12,569 nucleotides of DNA from assembly GCA_028717025.1 (NCBI GenBank), contig JAQUOR010000028.1, positions 1 through 12,569 on the forward strand, given 5' to 3'. The notes under the pieces were generated by a model. It searched no databases, had not been told where the DNA came from, and saw nothing but the letters and a program-made list of their open reading frames with translations. The position numbers were made by a program, and so were the translations under genes. Of this stretch, positions 6,719 through 12,569 are shown one piece after another (position 1 is the first letter of the stretch; every line of letters begins with the position of its first letter). Source of the DNA: Candidatus Omnitrophota bacterium (lineage in GTDB: Bacteria > Omnitrophota > Gorgyraeia > Duberdicusellales > 4484-171).

Positions 6719-6725
6719 GGCCATA

Positions 6726-6740
6726 CTATTACTACTACTA
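6726..6740 (-). other. DnaA-trio element, five triplets
   Basis: The + strand reads CTA TTA CTA CTA CTA; the complementary strand read 3' to 5' is GAT AAT GAT GAT GAT. All five triplets fit the 3'-[G/A]AT-5' DnaA-trio consensus bound by the DnaA AAA+ domain on single-stranded DNA. The run ends on the A of the dnaN start codon and is followed at once by AT-rich coding DNA. A shorter copy (two CTA triplets, 5307-5312) precedes and enters the dnaA start codon. Confidence 0.68.
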
Positions 6741-7840
6741 TGAAATTTATTATTAATAAAGAAGTAATACTGGAAGAGTTAGAGAAACTTTTAGGGCCCA
6801 CCACCACAAAACAAAACTTCCCTGTATTGAGCAGTATTCTTATTACCGCGGGAGCGGATAAGAAGCTTAAACTCACCACCACCGACCTCGATATAACTAT
6901 TGTGTCATTTAAAGAAGCCAATATTGCGGAAAGCGGCAGTGTCGCTGTCCCCATGAAGCGTTTTATTTCTATTATGCGGGAGCTCCCCAACCAGGAAATC
7001 ACTGTGGAAAAAGCGAAGAATAACCTCTTAATAAGATGTGAAAAGATTGAGTTTAAAATAAACACCGTAAATAGCGAGGAATTCCCTAAAGTCGAAGAAG
7101 CAAAAAAGGCATCCTTCATTAAAATCGACCCCCAGGATCTACGGGACATGATCCAGCTAACAGCGTTTTGCGTAGGGTATGAAGACGTAAATTACGTTTT
7201 AAACGGGATACTTTTCGAAATCAACGAAGATGAAATACGTCTAATAGCAACCGACGGTAAAAGGCTTAGTTTTATTAAACGCAAACTACCCAAAACCCAA
7301 TCAGACATAAAAACAAAAATTTCTTTCATTTTACCCATAAAAGCCATCAATGAACTTTTCAAACTCATTAAAGACGTAAGCGACGACATATTGCTGTTCA
7401 TAGAGGAAAATAAAATAGGGTTTGACTTTAAGGATACCCAATTCATTGCGCGGCCCATCGAAGGGGAGTTTCCCGACTATGCGCAATATATTCCCAAAGA
7501 AGGCAAAGACAAGCTCGGTATTAACCGACAACACTTTATGCTGGCGTTGCGCCGCGCCGACATACTTTCAACTCAGGACTACCAGGGGGTGAAGCTTGAA
7601 TTAAAAAAAGACGAGGTAGTGATTTCCAAGAATACCCCGCAACTGGGTGAAGTCAAAGAAACGGTCGATGCGCACTATAACGGACAGGTCTTCGAAATAG
7701 GGTTTAATCCCCACTATATTATCGATGTGCTCAAGAACCTTGCGGACGAAGATGTAAATCTTGAATTTTTCGGTTCGGAAAAGCCCGCGATTTTAAGAAA
7801 AGAAGACTATATTTATCTGGTACTGCCCTTACGTATATAG
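6740..7840 (+). CDS. dnaN: DNA polymerase III beta subunit (sliding clamp)
   Basis: DnaN forms a dimeric ring around DNA and tethers the replicative polymerase and other client proteins. The 366 residues match the usual 365-380 and would fold as three similar clamp domains. Landmarks are NFPVLSSILI (26-35), LTTTDLDITI (45-54), the domain 2 segment LIATDGKRLSFIKRKLP, IARPIEGEFPDYAQYIP in domain 2-3, and the C-terminal YLVLPLRI, equivalent to the YLIMPMRL tail that lines the client-binding pocket. I start at ATG 6740 (MKFIINKEVI), the normal clamp start; an upstream in-frame TTG at 6686 overlaps the promoter. There is no Shine-Dalgarno site, because the DnaA-trio run occupies that position. The next gene starts 6 nt after the stop. 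Confidence 0.96.
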   Translation: MKFIINKEVILEELEKLLGPTTTKQNFPVLSSILITAGADKKLKLTTTDLDITIVSFKEANIAESGSVAVPMKRFISIMRELPNQEITVEKAKNNLLIRCEKIEFKINTVNSEEFPKVEEAKKASFIKIDPQDLRDMIQLTAFCVGYEDVNYVLNGILFEINEDEIRLIATDGKRLSFIKRKLPKTQSDIKTKISFILPIKAINELFKLIKDVSDDILLFIEENKIGFDFKDTQFIARPIEGEFPDYAQYIPKEGKDKLGINRQHFMLALRRADILSTQDYQGVKLELKKDEVVISKNTPQLGEVKETVDAHYNGQVFEIGFNPHYIIDVLKNLADEDVNLEFFGSEKPAILRKEDYIYLVLPLRI

Positions 7841-7846
7841 CAGCAA

Positions 7847-8122
7847 ATGGCCACTCATATAAAAGAACTCTTAAATAAATTTTTACAGGAAAAGAGAAGC
7901 GAGTGCAAAGAAACCGAACGACTGCAGCGTGTTATTGATGAAAACCTGGATGCGCGCCTGGCGAAGCACGTTACCCTGAAAAAAGTATACAAAAATAAAC
8001 TTATTTTTTGCACCGACACCTCGAATTTCGTGTACGAATTTAATTTAAAGAAAAGCGCGCTGTTAAAAGCCGTGCAAAAAGAATTCCCGCACATCGAAGA
8101 CGCAAAGATTACGATAGGTTAA
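7847..8122 (+). CDS. dciA: DUF721 protein, DciA-like helicase operator (short form)
   Basis: A 91-residue basic protein. The segment from about residue 25 to 85 (RVIDENLDARLAKHVTLKKV, then YKNKLIFCTDTSNFVYEF and LKKSALLKAVQKEF) follows the DUF721 pattern: helix ending in a conserved 'la.h', a basic strand, 'l.v.v.ss.wa.eL', then a helix. DUF721 proteins include DciA, which interacts with the replicative helicase DnaB and replaces DnaC/DnaI loaders in most bacteria. In actinobacteria a DUF721 gene (Rv0004 in M. tuberculosis) sits between recF and gyrB, so the location fits. This copy is much shorter than the M. tuberculosis protein and lacks the family's frequent Trp. The ATG is 6 nt after dnaN with no clear Shine-Dalgarno site; its TAA overlaps the gyrB ATG. 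The family call is fairly secure; the helicase role is inferred. Confidence 0.72.
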   Translation: MATHIKELLNKFLQEKRSECKETERLQRVIDENLDARLAKHVTLKKVYKNKLIFCTDTSNFVYEFNLKKSALLKAVQKEFPHIEDAKITIG

Positions 8123-10500
8123 TGAGAACCACTATGGAAGAACAACAAAAAACGCAAGGACAGAAATACGACGCAACGACGATACAGGTTTTAGGCGGTA
8201 TCGAAGCGGTCAGAAAACGACCGGCCATGTACATCGGCGATACAAGCACCCGGGGCCTGCATCATTTGGTATACGAGGTAGTGGATAACAGTATCGATGA
8301 AGCGAGCGCCGGGTATTGCGATACTATAAAGATAACCATAAATTCCGACAACAGCGTTTCTGTGGACGATAACGGAAGAGGCATCCCTGTCGATATCCAT
8401 AAGACCATGAAGAAGTCGGCGCTGGAAGTCGTGCTGACGACGCTGCACGCAGGAGGAAAATTCGACCACAAGGCATACAAAGTAAGCGGCGGTTTGCATG
8501 GCGTAGGCGTGAGCTGTGTTAATGCGTTAAGCGAGTGGATGGAAGCGGAAGTCAGGCGCGACGGGAAAATTTATCACCAGCGTTACGAACGGGGTCAGAC
8601 AAAAACCCCCGTAAAGACCATCGGCAAGGCAAAAGGGACCGGCACGAAAATAATCTTTAAAGCCGATAAGGAAATTTTTAAAGAAGTAGAGTATTCATTC
8701 GACATCCTTTCCCAGCGCCTTAGGGAACTGGCGTTCTTAAATCCTACTATCGAAATAATCCTAAAAGATGAACGCAGCGAAAAAGAAGCGATTTTTAAAT
8801 TCAAGGGCGGCGTAGTTTCTTTTATAGAATATCTAAACCGCAACAAAAACCCGCTCCATAAAAAAATAATTTATTTCTCGAAAGAAAAAGAAGGTATTGC
8901 CGTTGAGGGAGCGCTGCAGTACAACGACGGTTACCAGGAAACTATTTTTTCTTTCGCCAACAACATCAACACCATCGAAGGCGGCACGCATTTAACCGGA
9001 TTTAAAACCGCCTTGACCAGAGCAATCAACCAGTACGCCAAAGGGAAAAATGTACTTAAGGATATCGAAAATATTTCCGGTGACGACGTACGGGAAGGCC
9101 TGTGCGCGGTTATCAGCGCAAAAGTCCCCAATCCTCAATTTGAGGGGCAAACCAAAACTAAACTCGGCAATTCCGAGGTCGATGGGCTGGTAAATTCCGT
9201 GACCCTGGAAGCTTTAAGCGCTTTTTTTGAAGAGAACCCTCCGGTTGCAAATAAAATTATCGAGAAAGGGCTTTTGGCCGCGCAGGCACGCGAAGCCGCA
9301 CGTAAAGCACGGGAGCTTACCCGGCGCAAAGGCGCGCTTGATGCCGGAAGCTTACCGGGGAAACTTGCCGACTGTTCCGAACGTAACCCGGAATTCTGCG
9401 AGCTGTTTATCGTCGAAGGTGAATCCGCAGGCGGCTCCGCCAAGCAGGCGCGCGACAGAAATTTCCAGGCAATTTTACCCATGAAGGGAAAGATCCTTAA
9501 TGTCGAGAAGGCCCGCCTGGATAAAATTCTAAGTAACGATGAGATCCGTACCATCATCTCCGCCTTAGGTACAGGAATAGGGCAGGAGTTCGATGCAACG
9601 AAATTAAGGTACCATAAAGTGGTTATCATGGCCGATGCGGATGTCGACGGTTCACATATTCGCACGCTCATCTTAACGCTCTTTTTCCGGCAAATGGTAA
9701 AGCTGATAGAAGGCGGTTTCATTTATATTGCGCAACCGCCGCTCTACAGGATAAAAAGAAAAGACTGGGAAGAATATATTCATACCGAAAAAGAAATGAA
9801 CGCAATTATTTTAAAGCTGGGCACCAAAACCGGCACGATGTCTAAGGTGGGAAAAGAAAAACAAACCTACGGGTCTAAGGAGATGGAGAAAATAGTCAAT
9901 GGCCTCATTGAAGTAGAGAAACTCAGTCTATCGCTGGAGCGCAAGGGGGTCAGCTTTAAGAGCTATCTCGATGCAATCGAGGAGAAGAAGAAAAAATACC
10001 CCTTGTATCAGATCGTGGTCAACCATAAACCGGTTTTTGTGTACGATGAGGACGAAATAGCTAAATACGGAGAGATCGACGAGCTCGACAGCGTCGAACT
10101 TTTTGAATCTCACGACTTGAAAAAAATCGGCGATGAATTTACCAAGTTGGGGTTATCGCTAAAAGATTACCTGCCGAAAGAAAAAGAAACGTTCGTTTTA
10201 AAAAACGAAGAGACCGAGGAAGAGACAAAATGCAACAGTTTAAAAGCCATCCACGAAGAAGTGCGCGCAATCGCGACTAAAGGCATGCATCTGCAGCGTT
10301 ACAAAGGTTTAGGGGAAATGAACCCGGAGCAGCTTTGGGAAAGCACCATGGACCCGAAGAAACGCACCCTTGTCAAAGTGACGCTTGAAGATGCGGTCGA
10401 GGCAGACAGGATTTTCACCATTCTCATGGGAGAAGAAGCAGAACCGCGCCGGGAATTCATCCAGACCTATGCGCATCAGGTAAAGAATTTAGACGTTTAA
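8122..10500 (+). CDS. gyrB: DNA gyrase subunit B
   Basis: The ATPase subunit of gyrase, which with GyrA introduces negative supercoils. The GHKL ATPase domain shows VYEVVDNSIDEA with catalytic Glu60, VDDNGRGIPV (81-90, Asp83 equivalent to E. coli Asp73) and the ATP lid KVSGGLHGVGVSCVNALS (120-137). The transducer domain follows to about residue 410. The TOPRIM domain has EGESAGGSAKQARDR (432-446) and metal ligands Asp505, Asp507 and Asp509 in MADADVDGSH. Residues about 548-720 form a charged insertion before QRYKGLGEMNPEQLW (725-739), as in E. coli-type GyrB; this explains 792 residues versus about 640 in Bacillus. The start overlaps the previous stop as TAATG. A second ATG at 8134 (residue 5) is preceded by ACT like the dnaA and dnaN starts and could be the real one. 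Confidence 0.97.
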   Translation: MRTTMEEQQKTQGQKYDATTIQVLGGIEAVRKRPAMYIGDTSTRGLHHLVYEVVDNSIDEASAGYCDTIKITINSDNSVSVDDNGRGIPVDIHKTMKKSALEVVLTTLHAGGKFDHKAYKVSGGLHGVGVSCVNALSEWMEAEVRRDGKIYHQRYERGQTKTPVKTIGKAKGTGTKIIFKADKEIFKEVEYSFDILSQRLRELAFLNPTIEIILKDERSEKEAIFKFKGGVVSFIEYLNRNKNPLHKKIIYFSKEKEGIAVEGALQYNDGYQETIFSFANNINTIEGGTHLTGFKTALTRAINQYAKGKNVLKDIENISGDDVREGLCAVISAKVPNPQFEGQTKTKLGNSEVDGLVNSVTLEALSAFFEENPPVANKIIEKGLLAAQAREAARKARELTRRKGALDAGSLPGKLADCSERNPEFCELFIVEGESAGGSAKQARDRNFQAILPMKGKILNVEKARLDKILSNDEIRTIISALGTGIGQEFDATKLRYHKVVIMADADVDGSHIRTLILTLFFRQMVKLIEGGFIYIAQPPLYRIKRKDWEEYIHTEKEMNAIILKLGTKTGTMSKVGKEKQTYGSKEMEKIVNGLIEVEKLSLSLERKGVSFKSYLDAIEEKKKKYPLYQIVVNHKPVFVYDEDEIAKYGEIDELDSVELFESHDLKKIGDEFTKLGLSLKDYLPKEKETFVLKNEETEEETKCNSLKAIHEEVRAIATKGMHLQRYKGLGEMNPEQLWESTMDPKKRTLVKVTLEDAVEADRIFTILMGEEAEPRREFIQTYAHQVKNLDV

Positions 10501-12275
10501 TGCAAAAGCCCAACATGCAAGAACAAGGATTTAAAGAAAATATTGTTACCAAGTATCTCGAGGAAGAGGTACAGGAATCGTACCTTTCCTACGCGATGAG
10601 CGTTATTGTGGGCAGGGCCCTGCCTGATATCCGGGATGGTTTAAAGCCCGTGCAGCGCAGGATCCTTTATGCCATGCACGATCTGCATCTTCGTCATAGC
10701 CAGCCCCATAAAAAGTGCGCCAGAATCGTCGGTGAAACATTGGGTAAATGGCACCCTCACGGAGACCTCGCGGTGTATGAAGCGCTGGTGCGCATGGCGC
10801 AGGATTTTTCGCTGCGTTACCCTTTAATCGACGGTCAGGGCAACTTCGGTTCTATAGACGGGGATCCGCCGGCAGCAATGCGTTATTCCGAAGCCCGGCT
10901 TTCCGCGATCGCGGACTTTTTACTCGAAGACCTTGATAAAAATACCGTTAACTTTTTTCCTAACTTCGATAATTCACTGAGCGAACCCGAGGTATTGCCC
11001 TCTATCCTGCCGACAATGCTGGTCAATGGAGCAAGCGGTATTGCCGTGGGCATGGCAACCAATATGCCTCCGCATAATCTGTGCGAAGTCTGCGATGCTC
11101 TCGAATATCTTTTGGATAACCCCAAGGCAGACGTTAAAGAACTGCATCGTATCGTAAAGGGGCCGGATTTTCCTACCGGCGGTATTATCTGCGGTAAGGG
11201 CGATATCTTAAAGATGTATCAGGAAGGCAGAGGCAAGCTGACCTTGCGCGCGAAAGCGGCAATAGAGCACGAGAAGAACCGCTCCCAGATCATTATCACC
11301 GAAATACCGTATCAGCTCAACAAGAGCAATCTCATAGAAGCGATCGCGGACCTGATTAACAGCAAAAAAATCGAGGGCATTTCCGATTTGCGCGACGAAT
11401 CCAATAAAGACGGTATCAGGATACTTCTTGAGCTTAAGCGCGACATACAGCCGGAAATTATTTTAAACCAGCTCTACAAGCATACTAATTTAGAAACTAC
11501 CTTCGGCGCAAACATTTTGGCCCTGGTCAATCACCGGCCCGAGACCTTGACTCTCAAAGATATGCTGGTCTATCACATTAACTTCCGTAAAGAAGTTATT
11601 GTGCGTAGGACCAAGTTCGAGCTCGACAAAGCTCAAAAGAGAGCGCATATCCTCGAAGGCTTAAAGATAGCGCTTAAATTTTTGGATCAGGTAGTCGAGC
11701 TCATCAAGAAATCAAAGAGTCCGCAGGATGCAAAAGAAGGCCTGATGAAAAAATTTAAGCTTACCGAAATACAAGCCCAGGCAATTTTGGAATTGCAGCT
11801 TGTCAGGCTCTGCGCTCTGGAGCGGGAGAAGATAGACGCCGAGTATTTGGAGTTGATCAAGAAAATAGAATATTATAATTTAGTGCTGGCATCGGAGAAA
11901 AAACAGGAAGAACTCATCAAAGAAGAGCTTAAACTTCTTAAAGAGAAATTCCCCGAAGGCCGGCGCACGGAGATCGTTGCGCAAAAAGAAGAAATCGAGA
12001 TAGAAGATCTGATCGTCGAAGAAGACATGGTCGTTGCCATTACCGGTTCGGGTTACATCAAGCGCCAGCCGCTGACGAGCTATCGTCAGCAAAAGCGCGG
12101 CGGCAGAGGTATCACTGCCATGACGACTTCGGAAGAGGATTTCGTAGAGCAGCTTTTTGTTGCCTCAAGCAAAGACACACTCCTTATCTTCACCGACGAG
12201 GGCAAGGTCTATCCGCTTAAGACCTACGAAGTACCGCTGTGCTGGCTCGCGGTATTTGGAGGCGAGGTGAATTGA
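10500..12275 (+). CDS. gyrA: DNA gyrase subunit A, C-terminal domain missing (truncated at a sequence joint)
   Basis: The DNA breakage-reunion subunit of gyrase. The N-terminal domain is intact: SYAMSVIVGRALPDIRDGLKPVQRR (30-54), catalytic Tyr129 in AAMRYSEARLS, FGSIDGDPPAA, IPYQLNKSNLIE, and the coiled-coil tower up to about residue 490. The GyrA box QKRGGRG (531-537) distinguishes it from ParC. The C-terminal beta-pinwheel then stops early: family-like sequence ends at KTYEVP (574-579), where EA(S/T)R normally follows, and residues 580-591 match nothing in the family. Total length is 591, against roughly 810-880 normally. In the quinolone-resistance region HPHGDLAVYE, Leu90 and Glu94 replace E. 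coli Ser83 and Asp87. The start overlaps gyrB as TAATG; ATG 10515 is an alternative. The truncation is probably an assembly artefact. Confidence 0.93.
   Translation: MQKPNMQEQGFKENIVTKYLEEEVQESYLSYAMSVIVGRALPDIRDGLKPVQRRILYAMHDLHLRHSQPHKKCARIVGETLGKWHPHGDLAVYEALVRMAQDFSLRYPLIDGQGNFGSIDGDPPAAMRYSEARLSAIADFLLEDLDKNTVNFFPNFDNSLSEPEVLPSILPTMLVNGASGIAVGMATNMPPHNLCEVCDALEYLLDNPKADVKELHRIVKGPDFPTGGIICGKGDILKMYQEGRGKLTLRAKAAIEHEKNRSQIIITEIPYQLNKSNLIEAIADLINSKKIEGISDLRDESNKDGIRILLELKRDIQPEIILNQLYKHTNLETTFGANILALVNHRPETLTLKDMLVYHINFRKEVIVRRTKFELDKAQKRAHILEGLKIALKFLDQVVELIKKSKSPQDAKEGLMKKFKLTEIQAQAILELQLVRLCALEREKIDAEYLELIKKIEYYNLVLASEKKQEELIKEELKLLKEKFPEGRRTEIVAQKEEIEIEDLIVEEDMVVAITGSGYIKRQPLTSYRQQKRGGRGITAMTTSEEDFVEQLFVASSKDTLLIFTDEGKVYPLKTYEVPLCWLAVFGGEVN
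12237..12274 (+). other. Sequence joint: end of gyrA homology and start of foreign GC-rich DNA
   Basis: GyrA homology ends at the CCG of Pro579 (12234-12236). The next 38 nt give a non-homologous tail in the gyrA frame (LCWLAVFGGEVN, stop at 12273-12275) and contain a ribosome site GGAGG (12258-12262) and GAGG (12264-12267) serving the following gene. In sampled 60-nt blocks GC is about 38% (11881-11940) and 47% (12001-12060) before the joint, and 62-68% (12301-12480) after it. No inverted repeat or target duplication of a mobile element is visible. Confidence 0.8.
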
Positions 12276-12569
12276 TGGGCTCTGCGCACAACGGAAACAA
12301 GCTGTCACGCCGCGAGTGGGCGAAGAAGACAGCCGGTACGTTCCTGATATTGCCGGCCGGGTTGGCGCGCGGCTACGCGGCCAACGAGAAGCTGAACATC
12401 GGCGTGGTCGGCATCACGGGCATGGGAGGTGTGGACGCACAGACGTTCCACAAGCTTGGCGAGAACGTCGCGGCCATCTGCGACGTCGATTCCGCCATTC
12501 TTGAACGGCGTGGGGCCGAATGCCCCAAAGCCAAAAAATACACAGACTTCCGGAAGATGATCGAACGCG
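12275..12569 (+). CDS. Gfo/Idh/MocA family oxidoreductase with Tat signal, N-terminal 98 residues (3' end outside window)
   Basis: The frame is open from ATG 12275 to the window end. It begins with a hydrophilic stretch, a twin-arginine motif SRREWAKK (11-18), a hydrophobic core TFLILPAGLA (22-31) and an Ala-rich end around YAAN (34-37), so export by the Tat pathway is likely. An NAD(P)-binding Rossmann fold follows: LNIGVVGITGMGG with GxxGxG at 46-51, then AAICDVD (66-72) with the acidic residue ending the second strand. This is the layout of the Tat-exported Gfo/Idh/MocA dehydrogenases abundant in Planctomycetes, Verrucomicrobia and Lentisphaerae, which act on sugars or sugar derivatives; the substrate is unknown. 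GC of about 65% and G/C-ending codons differ from all other genes here. Ribosome site GAGG is 7 nt ahead of the ATG. It probably belongs to another genome. Confidence 0.78.
   Translation, partial: MGSAHNGNKLSRREWAKKTAGTFLILPAGLARGYAANEKLNIGVVGITGMGGVDAQTFHKLGENVAAICDVDSAILERRGAECPKAKKYTDFRKMIER

Larger units (their letters stand above)
6644..6770. other. Candidate replication origin (oriC) in the dnaA-dnaN gap, extending into dnaN
   Basis: This stretch combines, in order: a perfect - strand DnaA box TTATTCACA (6653-6661), an extended -10 promoter, a + strand box GTTTTCACA (6710-6718), a GGCC step (6719-6722), a run of DnaA-trio triplets (6726-6740) and an AT-rich segment. In the AT-rich segment (6741-6770), 26 of 30 bases are A or T. 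The order box, GC step, trio, AT-rich DNA is that of the basal unwinding system described for B. subtilis. A weak box CCTTACACA (6616-6624) lies in the end of dnaA. The assignment rests on motif order and the dnaA context; no replication-start data are available. Confidence 0.72.

Noticed and set aside
9135..9722. 195-codon open frame on the - strand
   Set aside because: It is antisense to the highly conserved gyrB TOPRIM region, and its Ser/Arg/Pro-rich translation is typical of a shadow frame.
12316..12504. 62-codon + strand frame near the window end
   Set aside because: It is out of frame with the oxidoreductase fragment that starts at 12275, and its Arg/Gly-rich translation reflects GC-rich DNA.
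1..12569. CRISPR arrays, tRNA or rRNA genes, transposases, toxin-antitoxin or defence genes
   Set aside because: No regularly spaced repeats, RNA-gene hallmarks or proteins of these kinds were seen on either strand; nearly all bases are taken by the listed genes.

Overview
The window appears to come from an uncultured, Gram-negative-type bacterium of moderate GC content. Two observations support this: an envelope nucleotide-sugar operon, and a 792-residue GyrB carrying the large insertion between the TOPRIM core and the C-terminal tail that many didermic bacteria have. The gene set would suit a candidate-phylum lineage such as Omnitrophota, but that is a weak inference from protein flavour and gene order. 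All genes lie on the + strand. I see no rRNA, tRNA, CRISPR array or insertion sequence.

Region 1 (1-5166) is a tightly packed operon for activated sugars: the 3' end of a glucose-1-phosphate thymidylyltransferase (rmlA), dTDP-glucose 4,6-dehydratase (rmlB), dTDP-4-dehydrorhamnose reductase (rmlD), a UDP-hexose/UDP-HexNAc 4-epimerase-like SDR, UDP-glucuronate decarboxylase (UXS), and a DegT/DnrJ/EryC1 aminotransferase. The first five genes overlap at their ends (ATGA, or 8 to about 25 nt), and the aminotransferase follows after 25 nt. The products would feed surface polysaccharide synthesis with dTDP-deoxysugars, an epimerised UDP-sugar, UDP-xylose and an amino sugar. No rmlC is visible, and no glycosyltransferase lies in the window.

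Region 2 (5167-12275) is the chromosome-replication block dnaA - dnaN - DUF721 (dciA-like) - gyrB - gyrA. recF, usually found between dnaN and gyrB, is absent. The dnaA leader carries a near-consensus sigma70 promoter and one perfect DnaA box. The dnaA-dnaN gap is the best origin candidate. It holds two opposed DnaA-box-type sites in an exact 8-bp inverted repeat around the dnaN promoter, then a short GC step, five consecutive DnaA-trio triplets running into the dnaN start codon, and an AT-rich stretch that forms the first dnaN codons. This is the layout of the basal unwinding system described in Bacillus subtilis, but compressed so that the trio also serves as the dnaN translation leader.

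Region 3 (about 12237-12569) does not belong to the rest. gyrA is normal through its breakage-reunion domain and GyrA box, then loses homology just after its Tyr-Glu-Val-Pro (residue 579), 13 codons before a stop. GC content jumps from about 40-47% to about 65%, and an unrelated Tat-exported Gfo/Idh/MocA oxidoreductase starts in the last bases of the gyrA reading frame and runs off the end. The simplest reading is a chimeric assembly joint between two organisms; a real rearrangement cannot be excluded.

I do not see a clearly new enzymatic system. The items most worth following are the compressed origin architecture, the DnaA with an altered base-contacting motif that pairs with it, and the natural Leu/Glu pair in the GyrA quinolone-resistance region.
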